64,000 nt of DNA, from NCBI GenBank assembly GCA_001940725.1, contig MDVR01000013.1, forward strand, positions 7,868 through 71,867, in the 5' to 3' direction. Under the pieces are notes generated by a model. That model ran no database searches and was not told where the DNA came from. It saw only the letters and a list, made by a program, of their open reading frames with translations. The position numbers were made by a program, and so were the translations under genes. The stretch's first letter is position 1. Each line of letters opens with the position of its first letter. This DNA is from Candidatus Heimdallarchaeota archaeon LC_2 (GTDB lineage: Archaea; Asgardarchaeota; Heimdallarchaeia; Heimdallarchaeales; Kariarchaeaceae). This document shows positions 8,392 through 17,495 of the stretch, in pieces.

Positions 8392-9357
8392 TCAAATTTG
8401 GATCTTTGTAGCACAAGGTGGATAAACCAAGACAACTAGAGTGACGACGATATCAGCGACTAGTAATAAAATAAATCTAAGTCTATATTTACCAGCCTCT
8501 GGGATTAGATAACGGCCAAAGTGATCCCTCGACCGATTGTAGGCATATAATCTAGATCCGTTTGATGTTAGAAGAGCGAACCACAGAATTGGAAAAGCGA
8601 GAAATGGGATTCCCCACTCAAGAACCAAAACAGTTCCAGTATATTCAAAATAACCCCCTCTAGAGTACCAAATATATCTAACCAAATTAGCATAGCTAAA
8701 AATGATTATTATTATGGAAATCCGCACCAAATTTAATTTTTTGTAGTTTAATCGTTCTGCAGAATTAGATTCTGATCCCCGATCTGGTGCAACCATATCG
8801 ACTCCTTTAGAGGCTCTGTACATTCTATATGCCAAAGCTACAAGGACACTACTGCTCTTCCATAGCATGTAACCCAAAAAATTTGGTTGAAAATATGTAC
8901 AATCGTATTGGTTAAGTGTTAGGTTGTCCATTGATATTCGAGAATTCGAAACCCAAAATAATGACTCTGATGCATTTGGAAAGCGAAATTGAAAATTTAT
9001 GAGATCCACTAAGAAATAAATGTAAAACAATATGGTGATGGAAATATATACCCAAAATTCCATTTGAAAACCAAAATAAGTCGCTGATGGTGATGACTGA
9101 TCGATCGACCGATGGGGGGGTGGTTGCCCAAAATCAATTGATTGTGGAACAGAATCGTTATAATATTGAGATGAATTTTGTTGAAAAGATTCTTGGGATG
9201 GTTGTCTGGTTTCAGAAGGTGGTTGGTCGTCCTTGGTACCTATTTCAGTATCTGGTCTCACCACTCTTGATACACTAATTGGATTACCACATTTAGAACA
9301 AAACTTTGCATTCTTTTCGTTTCGATTTCCACATGTTGTACAAAATTTCGAATCCAT
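8392..9357 (-). CDS. zinc-ribbon membrane protein of unknown function
   Basis: A 321-aa protein. The N-terminus is a four-cysteine zinc ribbon, CTTCG (C6, C9) and CSKCG (C20, C23), as in many archaeal zinc_ribbon_2 membrane proteins. A Gln/Ser/Pro-rich linker follows (about 30-95), then about five or six hydrophobic helices (FWVYISITILFYIYFLVDLI at about 106; further ones near 175, 210, 245 and 295). There is no catalytic motif I can name. It is the only gene between two 183-bp inverted repeats, and its stop codon lies 12 bp from the left arm, so it may be the cargo of a mobile or formerly mobile unit. Confidence 0.75.
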   Translation of the reverse strand: MDSKFCTTCGNRNEKNAKFCSKCGNPISVSRVVRPDTEIGTKDDQPPSETRQPSQESFQQNSSQYYNDSVPQSIDFGQPPPHRSIDQSSPSATYFGFQMEFWVYISITILFYIYFLVDLINFQFRFPNASESLFWVSNSRISMDNLTLNQYDCTYFQPNFLGYMLWKSSSVLVALAYRMYRASKGVDMVAPDRGSESNSAERLNYKKLNLVRISIIIIIFSYANLVRYIWYSRGGYFEYTGTVLVLEWGIPFLAFPILWFALLTSNGSRLYAYNRSRDHFGRYLIPEAGKYRLRFILLLVADIVVTLVVLVYPPCATKIQI

Positions 9358-9487
9358 TGTAATTATAATCCACTAATTGCAAATCAACATTTAATATTTT
9401 ATTTTTATTGTTTGGGTTCGGCATTCTGATCGTAATTTGGATTCACAAATGAAAACAATCGATCCAGTACTTACACGATGAATTTGC

Positions 9488-9669
9488 GATCGATCTGCTT
9501 TGACCCTCACTTTTGACAAACTTCTTGAACCTCAAATCACAAAGTAATGATTTTGAATTTATGAATGTATATCTTTCTTCAATAAATACATCTTAATTGC
9601 AATTTTTGGTTGAGTTTGTCATTTGAGGGTCAAAAACTTTGTTGAAACGCAGGTTCATAACAGATCAAT
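9488..9669. repeat. right arm of 183-bp inverted repeat pair
   Basis: Inverted partner of 8198-8380 with the same architecture: conserved 58-nt and 57-nt ends around a diverged 67-nt centre. It occupies most of the 418-bp gap between the zinc-ribbon gene and the 1762-aa gene. Just outside it, GATCCAGTA at about 9460 also occurs beside the left arm at about 8378 in direct orientation. Confidence 0.8.
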
Positions 9670-9775
9670 TGAGGGTAAATTTATCTCACAAAATTTTGTT
9701 GAATAACATGGTGGAAATTGTATATACATTTTAAAATATTGATTTACAATCAATGAAGTTTGATTTCATCACAGT

Positions 9776-12700
9776 TTATTGATTTTTCTCATTCAGAAAG
9801 GCAACATCCAAAATTTCATACAATTCCTCATAGTTCTCTGAATTTTCTCCAAATTCCTCTTTGATTTCATCTAGCACTTCATCTGCCAAACTGCAAAATT
9901 CAACATGTAAATTATTGATCAAACTTTTATCTTGTGGATAAATTAGATCAAATTCACTATTAATCGATGATAAGAAGTCTTCATGACTAAGGTTTTCTAA
10001 AATTCGCTTAATTTCACCACCTATATCGCTCAAATCGACTTCATTCATATTATAAGAAGTCAAGGGTTCTGTATCTTTAGTATCAGCAGTTCTTTCTACA
10101 TGAAGAATTACTGAATACATAGATTCTTCTTTGATCAGTTCGAAGCTCTTTGCTTCGACAAATGTAAATTCATCAGTTCCCATTTCATGAATACTATCAT
10201 CACATGTAGCTCGATGGTCTTTACATATTTTCATCCAATTTTGGTAATGTATACTTTCACTTATATCTAGATTTCCCATACTGTCATCTTCAACCCATTC
10301 AGCTTGAAGTTCTTTCAAATTGCTTTCAAAATTATCATTTGCCACACAGCTATTGGCATCTCCAAGTATATTCTTAGTATCGTTATATCCGGTTATCATA
10401 TTTTGATAATGTAATTCTAAATAATTCCCATTTGGAGAATTAATAATTTTTGTTACAATGTAATCGCTACCTAATCGATAACTTCCCGGAGGCCGTCTTT
10501 TCAGATATGTCTGATAATAATCATTCAATAATATCCGAATTAACATATCTTCCTGGATTATTTCTTCATCTATAAGTTCAAGATTAATTAAATATTCAGT
10601 CATTACACCATTTTCATCCTCAATATATTGAATAGCCGGTGAAAGTAGTTTCAATATTTCTCCACCACTAAATCTTCCCACATATTTTTGGTTAAATCTT
10701 CTCCTAGCATTTTCACTAAATCCTTCCAAATTTTCAACAACAGATATCTCAAAACAGTTTTGATGCTGAATTGTTTTATACAATTTCATATCATATTTTC
10801 TCTGACTACCTAATCTTTTCACTTTAGTTCTAACATCATCCATACTTATTTCTTGAATAACACAATAATCTATATTGTGAGATATTTCTAAATATATAAT
10901 TTCAAGATCATCTGGTGAAACAAACAATAAATTGCCATAGTCTTGAATAAATTCCAGCCCATTTCTTTTCGCAACATATTTTGTCAAGTCTACTTTCGAT
11001 TGGACAAGGGCTTTAATCTTCAACCATCCCATCCATTGAGTATTTTCAATTGGGTCGAATCGATATGTTTCATCTCCAAATGTAACGGTCTTTTCATTAT
11101 TTAGCTCACGTAAATATTGTATCATTTTATGACTATCAGAAAAATATACTCCATCTATTGCTGAAATCTTAGTAAATTGGTATTTTGAAGCTATTACATC
11201 ATCCTTCAAATAAAAGTCTAAATCAATATATCCAATTTTTCTATCTCTTTCCAGGCTAAAATTCAAGTACAAATCTTGACCGATTATGAATTCAACCTTA
11301 CCCAAGACTTCCTCCACATCTATCTCATACGGCTCATCTTCGGGTTTTGGTGGATAATTAATTGCTTCTGTTATTTCAAATGAAAGAATTGAATTCAAAG
11401 TTGATGTGGTATGTAATTCTAATTTACCTACAAGTATCCAATTATCATTTATATGGACCCAAATATAATCATCTCTCATATATCGATTAACAGATATCCT
11501 ATTAGGCATCAAATTTGTGGAAACCTCAATTATCTCAGAAACTAAATCTTCATCATTGACGGTATAAAACAAACCTTGATTGACAAGATCTAAAAGACCA
11601 TATTTTCCACTATAAAATAATATAGGAGGATAATTCTCAATATACAACCAAGTGTAACCCCTATTTGTTTGTAACATAAAACCGTCTCTTCGTTTGTATA
11701 GAATTTGGTCAAGATTTCTATTACTTAGATAATTAGCTCGTTTATTTAGATAATACCAAGTTGACTTTGAATTAAATTGTGTCTTCAAAAGATTGTCATA
11801 TTTTGGTTGGAAGCCGATCATGTCTAGAGTAAAAGGGAGGAGATCATCCCACATTTTCTCCAGTTGGAAGTCTGTGAGCTCTGGATATATATGGAATAAT
11901 GTCAATAACAGTAGAAAATTAGAATTCCCAATTTCCAAGAAAAAATCTACATTCCCTTTTATATTGCTAGGGCTTGTTTTGGAATATACTATGTGTCTGT
12001 AATATGCTCGTATTCTTCTATCCTGAATGATATATGATAATTTATCAGTAAAAGTTAACTCCCATTCTATAATTAATTTCTTCAATTCTTGGAGAGATTT
12101 ATTAGTTTCAATTGATTTCTTAATTATTTTAAATAAGCTCTTTAAATCCTCAAATTCTTCTGACTTAAATTTATTTAATACTGTATTTTTTAACATAGCA
12201 ATTGTATCAAGCAACCTCTTTCTCTCTCTACGTTCGATGTCATCAATTCTGTATCCTGGAGTTAATAAATTTCTGTGGATTGGAAATGCTTGCGTTATTT
12301 TCGGTAATATGGAATAATCAATTGGGGGATTAATACGAATTTTTGTATTGATTTGTGATTTATCAACATATCTCTTGGATCGGGATATCCAATCTCTTTC
12401 AACAAATTTTAGATTCAGTAATTTAAGTTGTATACTGGAATATTTGGAATATTGAGCTTCATATATTTCGATAGCATCCGAGTTCGTTTCAATTTCTTCT
12501 TTTAACCCTTGACCATCGATATCTTCACTATTATTGTCTCTCAACCAAGGTACTAGATCATATGCTTTTGAGATTTCTATTTCCTGTAATTCCTTGTTTG
12601 AATGGATTTTTGAAAATCTTGATAATTTACTTCTCAGTTTTCGATTTGCAAATTTATTTGTATGTCCTCTTAAAGCAATTGTTGGTTTCAAGTAATGCTT

Positions 12701-15064
12701 AATCTGATAATTCTTTTTCCGATTGTTCTTGTTCCACTCAATTATCACACGGTAGTCTGGATATTGTGGATTCTTATCAGATGGTTTTTTCGGAGCAATT
12801 GGAAGGTTAAAAATGATTTTACTTCTAAGACTAGGTAAATGTTTATCTACAGATATTGATCTTTGATGATATAATTTAGATGTGTACTCTCCACGATTGG
12901 CTTCATCAACCCAATAAATAGTTGAGGACCCATGAATTTTCCTTACAATCTCGTTTTCAACTAATTTCAAATCTTGATGTGATATTATTGATTTATATGA
13001 CTCCCAGCCTGCAAAAATGTAAACATCGAATCCTTCTGGTAACTCATCTGTTAATCTATCAAGTGAGGTTGTTAAGTCCCAATTAATAATTTCAATTTTA
13101 TGTAATGATTTTTCCAGTGATTTCGATTTATCAGTTCTCAATCGATTCTTAGTAAATTTAGATAGAGTTCCAATTAAATCAACTAATGCAATTTTTTCAT
13201 TTTTGTGTTTTTTGACCACATGGGGAATGAGATGAGAATAGGTTGCAATCCATGCAGTCGAGTATCCTGCAGGAGTATTGGATTTGGCAAATAGATACAA
13301 AATATTGTTTCTAAATGCCGTTGTCCCAATTTGTGGTTTCTGAATTGAAGCAGAGCTTGATTTGGTATTATTGTAGTTCATACCGAGATCTAGTGTTGTT
13401 GGTGATTTATCCAAGACTAACGATATTTTTTTGTCTGAATTTGTGTTATGAAAGACGAGTTGATCTGATTCGAAATCATTATCCGAATCATTAAGATTAG
13501 AAAATGTAGATATAATCAGATTCAACATATCGGCTTGATATTTATTCCATTCATTTTTATTGGTAGATGGTGCGATTCTGATAATTCCTATGATCAAAGA
13601 GAGATCCGTATCACTAATCTTGTGAAAAGCTTGTTTTACTAAAATTTCTAATTCATTTAATTGAGTTTTTTCTCTTGGTCGTAAACGAGTATTTCCAAAG
13701 TATTGCCAATTCTCATAAGAAAGTTCAACAGTCTTTAAGCAAACATTGGGTTGAATAATATCCCAATTATTCTTTTTCCTTTTACCCCGAATGAAACAAT
13801 TATAGTCAAACTGTGTTTTAACATCCAGTATTGCAATCGGTTGCCACCCTCGATCATATATCCTGGCAAATACCATCAGATCGGGGCGTCGGGTAGAAAT
13901 ATAATCTGTAAGTGTAATTTCTGCAACAATTAATATTGGAAGTCCAAAAATATTGTAGTTCTCTCCCTGTTCAATCACTTTTTCAAGTGAAAATGGTTGT
14001 GGTAACCCATATAATAATATTTTATGGAATTTATCCCCATTTAGTCTTGCAAGAGTATTTTTATTCTTCAGGAATTTATCTATTGATGAGATGGTAAAAT
14101 AATTGTTTACGGTCTCTTTACTATTCTCAGATATTTTGTCATGTATAATTAAATCTTCAGGAGATATATTTTGGGACTTATTGCGATTCTTAAGTTGTTC
14201 CATTTTGTTTGGTGTGATATATCTTCCAATCTGGAAATTTTCATTAATTATCATCCTTTTGAAATCTCGAAGAACACTATCAATATACTTGGGGAATCGA
14301 AAATTTTTCTTGATATATTTAGGTGAATCGCTGTGAGAATTCACACCTGCTCTTCCACCTGCATAGATCCAATCAGCCAAGTCTCTGCAAGCATGGAAAA
14401 ATGAAACGAAATATTTGTTTACACGATTAACTGTTACATTTCGAATGAAAAGTGTGAATGCAAGCTCTTGCATGTGTGTTCTGAATATTTCGGCAAGATC
14501 CAAAGAAGGTAGATATGGATGATCAGGTCTTACATTCTCTTTTGATATAGTTCGATATTCATATTCCTCCGCAGTGGGTAAAGGATATCTTGTAACGAAA
14601 AAATCTCTTAATATTGCACCTCCAGCATTTAATATGCGATTGAAATCATCCATTTCTCCTTCCTTTTCATTGTGAACCCGTTTGTTTATTGGATAACCGT
14701 AGCGATTCAACCTGATCCAAAATAACCTTAAGTATTGCTTTCTGACAATCACTTCAGCCATTTTAATTGGACTAATATCTGGTTCACCCAAAACGATTGA
14801 TTCCCAGTAAGCTTCTAGGGCCTTTTTACACTGTGTTTCAATTATTTTCACAATATGCTTATTCCATCGATTCTTCTGTTTCTTTGCTAATCGATAAATT
14901 ATACTTATGGAAGTATTTGCTGCAGATTTAATGATTATATATGGTTCAGCTCTTTCAAGAGATTGATCAAAAGATTGATCAAGTTTATCTTTTGCTGATA
15001 CCGGTGGTTTGAGGTCGTGAGTGTGAGAATTTTCTAAATCAGTTTTAACACCCACATCAGCCAC
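9776..15064 (-). CDS. giant protein with PD-(D/E)XK-like nuclease motif, unrecognised family
   Basis: A 1762-aa soluble protein. Residues about 372-420 read like a PD-(D/E)XK nuclease core: E382, then RRPDLMVFA (D395), then after 18 residues AILDVKTQ (D414-x-K416). Residues about 588-760 look like a P-loop-type alpha/beta domain with a degenerate Walker A (SNTPAGYSTAW, 595-605, lacking the GK pair), KIALVDL, DVYIFAG and IYWVDEANRG (716-725). The rest, including an acidic C-terminus, is unassigned. Large nuclease/ATPase-like proteins in accessory DNA are often defence proteins, but that is an inference. It lies between the inverted-repeat element and the TnpB gene and is transcribed away from the latter. 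The ORF is intact throughout. Confidence 0.7.
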   Translation of the reverse strand: MADVGVKTDLENSHTHDLKPPVSAKDKLDQSFDQSLERAEPYIIIKSAANTSISIIYRLAKKQKNRWNKHIVKIIETQCKKALEAYWESIVLGEPDISPIKMAEVIVRKQYLRLFWIRLNRYGYPINKRVHNEKEGEMDDFNRILNAGGAILRDFFVTRYPLPTAEEYEYRTISKENVRPDHPYLPSLDLAEIFRTHMQELAFTLFIRNVTVNRVNKYFVSFFHACRDLADWIYAGGRAGVNSHSDSPKYIKKNFRFPKYIDSVLRDFKRMIINENFQIGRYITPNKMEQLKNRNKSQNISPEDLIIHDKISENSKETVNNYFTISSIDKFLKNKNTLARLNGDKFHKILLYGLPQPFSLEKVIEQGENYNIFGLPILIVAEITLTDYISTRRPDLMVFARIYDRGWQPIAILDVKTQFDYNCFIRGKRKKNNWDIIQPNVCLKTVELSYENWQYFGNTRLRPREKTQLNELEILVKQAFHKISDTDLSLIIGIIRIAPSTNKNEWNKYQADMLNLIISTFSNLNDSDNDFESDQLVFHNTNSDKKISLVLDKSPTTLDLGMNYNNTKSSSASIQKPQIGTTAFRNNILYLFAKSNTPAGYSTAWIATYSHLIPHVVKKHKNEKIALVDLIGTLSKFTKNRLRTDKSKSLEKSLHKIEIINWDLTTSLDRLTDELPEGFDVYIFAGWESYKSIISHQDLKLVENEIVRKIHGSSTIYWVDEANRGEYTSKLYHQRSISVDKHLPSLRSKIIFNLPIAPKKPSDKNPQYPDYRVIIEWNKNNRKKNYQIKHYLKPTIALRGHTNKFANRKLRSKLSRFSKIHSNKELQEIEISKAYDLVPWLRDNNSEDIDGQGLKEEIETNSDAIEIYEAQYSKYSSIQLKLLNLKFVERDWISRSKRYVDKSQINTKIRINPPIDYSILPKITQAFPIHRNLLTPGYRIDDIERRERKRLLDTIAMLKNTVLNKFKSEEFEDLKSLFKIIKKSIETNKSLQELKKLIIEWELTFTDKLSYIIQDRRIRAYYRHIVYSKTSPSNIKGNVDFFLEIGNSNFLLLLTLFHIYPELTDFQLEKMWDDLLPFTLDMIGFQPKYDNLLKTQFNSKSTWYYLNKRANYLSNRNLDQILYKRRDGFMLQTNRGYTWLYIENYPPILFYSGKYGLLDLVNQGLFYTVNDEDLVSEIIEVSTNLMPNRISVNRYMRDDYIWVHINDNWILVGKLELHTTSTLNSILSFEITEAINYPPKPEDEPYEIDVEEVLGKVEFIIGQDLYLNFSLERDRKIGYIDLDFYLKDDVIASKYQFTKISAIDGVYFSDSHKMIQYLRELNNEKTVTFGDETYRFDPIENTQWMGWLKIKALVQSKVDLTKYVAKRNGLEFIQDYGNLLFVSPDDLEIIYLEISHNIDYCVIQEISMDDVRTKVKRLGSQRKYDMKLYKTIQHQNCFEISVVENLEGFSENARRRFNQKYVGRFSGGEILKLLSPAIQYIEDENGVMTEYLINLELIDEEIIQEDMLIRILLNDYYQTYLKRRPPGSYRLGSDYIVTKIINSPNGNYLELHYQNMITGYNDTKNILGDANSCVANDNFESNLKELQAEWVEDDSMGNLDISESIHYQNWMKICKDHRATCDDSIHEMGTDEFTFVEAKSFELIKEESMYSVILHVERTADTKDTEPLTSYNMNEVDLSDIGGEIKRILENLSHEDFLSSINSEFDLIYPQDKSLINNLHVEFCSLADEVLDEIKEEFGENSENYEELYEILDVAFLNEKNQ

Positions 15065-15203
15065 CTCAACACCAATTTAACTTGTACAATTTATATTCAT
15101 TGGGTTTTATGAATAACATTTTGAACTATGTCTCTATTAATTTGATAATTATTTGATTAAAATATAAATATTTAATAAAATTAGAAGATTATAGTTTTTT
15201 TTA

Positions 15204-15226
15204 ATCATAGTTTAATTATATTATAG
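15204..15226 (+). repeat. 23-bp direct repeat upstream of TnpB gene, copy 1
   Basis: ATCATAGTTTAATTATATTA followed by TAG; an identical copy lies at 15317-15339. The pair are 113 bp apart in the 287-bp gap between the giant gene and the TnpB gene. May be promoter or operator DNA, or element-end sequence. Confidence 0.7.
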
Positions 15227-15316
15227 AGATTTATTCCCAATTAACTCTACATTACTTTAAATAGGATACTCATAAAATAAATAATGTTGCGAAAAGAACT
15301 TGCAACAATGATTTCG

Positions 15317-15339
15317 ATCATAGTTTAATTATATTATAG
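15317..15339 (+). repeat. 23-bp direct repeat upstream of TnpB gene, copy 2 (with RBS)
   Basis: Exact second copy of 15204-15226. It runs directly into GGAG at 15339-15342, a Shine-Dalgarno sequence 9 nt before the TnpB ATG at 15352, so this copy lies in the immediate leader of the gene. Confidence 0.7.
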
Positions 15340-15351
15340 GAGTAAAATCTC

Positions 15352-17466
15352 ATGGCAAGAAAAGGTGTTATCACTTCAACTACAGTCCCTATCAGCTATT
15401 CTGAGATTGGGGAATTTGAATTGAGGAGAATAACACAAATAGTCAAGAGAGATACTCATGTAATTAATAAATATCTAGGCATAATTCAATATAATCAAAA
15501 ATATCTATTGGAATTTAAGAAAGGTCAATATTCTGGGAAATTGGATGAATTAACGCTTTCAACACGTCATGGTAGAAAACCTAAGCATGATTTGAAAGTT
15601 AAATTTCCACGAATTTCTCATAATGAATTATTGGAATGTAGGGATGGTGCACTTGGTCTATTCAAGAGTCATCTTGAATTATCCAAAGACGAGGGTAATG
15701 TTAATACTGGTTTTCCAAGAATTAGGAATCTAACAGGAAGACAGATTAATTCAAGAAGATGGAAATTTGATTCAAAGAACCGTACTATAACAATCATAGA
15801 TAGTATGGAGAGCAATCCAAAAATGATAAAGAATGGAAAAAATGTAACCCGTCACGAATGGATAACAATCCCACTCAAATTAAGTCAATATCATTTAGAG
15901 CAGATGAATCTTGGTAAACTCAGAACAATTCAAATTGTAGTGACTGATAATCTTGAAAGGGAGAATCAATTCTCGATTAAATTTTCAATCCTTCATGATG
16001 TAGTTCAATTATCAAAGAAGATGAAAAATGACCTCAAAACAAAACCTGTTGGAGTTATTGGTGTAGATCTTGGTATTAATATAGATATAACTACTGCTTT
16101 GATAACAGGTAAAGGAGTTATTGATTACAAGACATTCAAAGTTGATGAGGAAATAAAAAATTCTATTCGAAAAACAGAAAATACTTTGAAATATCTCCAA
16201 AGATCTTCTCAAATTAGACAATTCAGTAATTTTGTTGATACCTATGTTGATCGTAGAAACAAGTTAATTCAATTCCTTTTATCAAATTCATTTAATCTAC
16301 ATTTAGATAAAATGTCATCACATCAATTGTATGTAATAAATGACAAATTAATTCAAATTAGAAATGCATTCAAATATGATAATTTAGAGTCATTTGATCT
16401 CAAATCAAAAGCTGAGATAATTCATAATAATAGAATTCCACTATTTGCTTATTTGGAAGATAAACTTAAAGTTATCAAATCAATATTTGATACAAATTAT
16501 GATAATATGTCAAAGGATGAAAAATCCGAGTTAAAGAAAATCCGTAAATCAATTTACAAAATAATAGATTCTCTAGAAACCATGGGTCTTTTACTCAATC
16601 CTCAAAAATTGTACAATACTGATGGTATCTTTCAGAAATTAAGAAAGTTAAAAAGTAAAAGAAAGAGATTATCAATTGATGCTGATAGAAAATTAGCACT
16701 TCAATTCACTGAGTATATAGAAGAAATATCCAAAGATTACGATATTTATATTTCAATTGGAAAACTCAAGGGAATTAGAAATCGTGCTCGAAGAGGTAAT
16801 GGAAATAAATATCTAAGAAGATTGGTTAACCGCTGGACATTTTTCAGAATTACTAATATGATTGAATTAAAAATGGCTAAACTTGGATTGAAAAAACGAG
16901 TATTAGTTATTTCAGAAGCCTGGACATCAAAAACCTGCTGGAAATGTAACACCAGAGGTAATAGAATACGTCAGAATTTATTTCACTGTATTAATAAAAA
17001 ATGTGAGTGGAGAGGCAATGCTGATGTAAACGGAGCAATTAATATTGCTAAAAGATTAATTGCATCATTCAAACTTACATCCTTTAGAAATAGAGGAGTA
17101 AGAGGACTAGGTATGTATCTACCTGTCATTTCTTCTAAAAAGAGGAAGTACGGAAAAGCTAGAAGCGTACCGAAAAGCCATAATGGCAGTCCTACCCCGT
17201 TATTAAATAATATTAATAATAATAAAAATAACGGGAACGCTGGTACTCAGAGTACTCATTCATCACTGGATGAGTTCTTTGAAAATGATCAATCAGCGGT
17301 TAAAAATCACGGAAAAACTGACTTTGTAGAAACTAGTAAGAAGAGAAGCAGAATGAAGCACCGTTCCAATGGAACAAAACCTATTTCAACAGAAGCTATT
17401 TTGGCTAAAACTAAGAAAGTGAAAGTGATGGTGACATCAGATATAGGGTTGCTGAACGTGAAGTAA
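15352..17466 (+). CDS. tnpB: TnpB/Fanzor-family RNA-guided nuclease-like protein (OrfB)
   Basis: A 704-aa protein, long for TnpB (usually about 350-500 aa). RuvC-I is VIGVDLGINID with D239. A helical insert of about 200 residues follows. The RuvC-II segment reads ISIGKLKGIRNRA (467-479), so the usual Glu is Gly470. A Glu instead stands at 522 in SEAWTSKTCWKC, three residues before the zinc finger, as in the rearranged site described for Fanzor2 and related TnpBs. The zinc finger is C529, C532, C546, C551; RuvC-III is NADVNGAIN with D558. Residues after about 590 look disordered and coincide with a hairpin-rich stretch. GGAG precedes the ATG. No TnpA transposase is nearby. The right end abuts a truncated oxidoreductase gene. 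Confidence 0.88.
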   Translation: MARKGVITSTTVPISYSEIGEFELRRITQIVKRDTHVINKYLGIIQYNQKYLLEFKKGQYSGKLDELTLSTRHGRKPKHDLKVKFPRISHNELLECRDGALGLFKSHLELSKDEGNVNTGFPRIRNLTGRQINSRRWKFDSKNRTITIIDSMESNPKMIKNGKNVTRHEWITIPLKLSQYHLEQMNLGKLRTIQIVVTDNLERENQFSIKFSILHDVVQLSKKMKNDLKTKPVGVIGVDLGINIDITTALITGKGVIDYKTFKVDEEIKNSIRKTENTLKYLQRSSQIRQFSNFVDTYVDRRNKLIQFLLSNSFNLHLDKMSSHQLYVINDKLIQIRNAFKYDNLESFDLKSKAEIIHNNRIPLFAYLEDKLKVIKSIFDTNYDNMSKDEKSELKKIRKSIYKIIDSLETMGLLLNPQKLYNTDGIFQKLRKLKSKRKRLSIDADRKLALQFTEYIEEISKDYDIYISIGKLKGIRNRARRGNGNKYLRRLVNRWTFFRITNMIELKMAKLGLKKRVLVISEAWTSKTCWKCNTRGNRIRQNLFHCINKKCEWRGNADVNGAINIAKRLIASFKLTSFRNRGVRGLGMYLPVISSKKRKYGKARSVPKSHNGSPTPLLNNINNNKNNGNAGTQSTHSSLDEFFENDQSAVKNHGKTDFVETSKKRSRMKHRSNGTKPISTEAILAKTKKVKVMVTSDIGLLNVK
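17148..17375 (+). ncRNA. candidate omega-RNA (guide scaffold) within tnpB 3' end
   Basis: Six short hairpins in series: GTACG/CGTAC (17148-17152/17166-17170), GCCA/TGGC (17177-17180/17184-17187), CCCGTTATT/AATAACGGG (17196-17204/17227-17235, nine perfect pairs), GTACT/AGTAC (17243-17247/17251-17255), CTCAT/ATGAG (17256-17260/17270-17274) and GTTCC/GGAAC (17363-17367/17371-17375). TnpB guide RNAs are known to overlap the 3' end of tnpB and extend past its stop. The exact 3' boundary and guide cannot be fixed from sequence alone. Confidence 0.5.
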
Positions 17467-17495
17467 TCATTTTTTATGAAATTAGAAAATGTATA

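Noticed and set aside
15352..17466. Nuclease-dead TnpB repressor (loss of RuvC-II Glu)
   Set aside because: A Glu stands at the alternative Fanzor-type position and both Asp residues remain, so activity is the simpler reading; not fully excluded.
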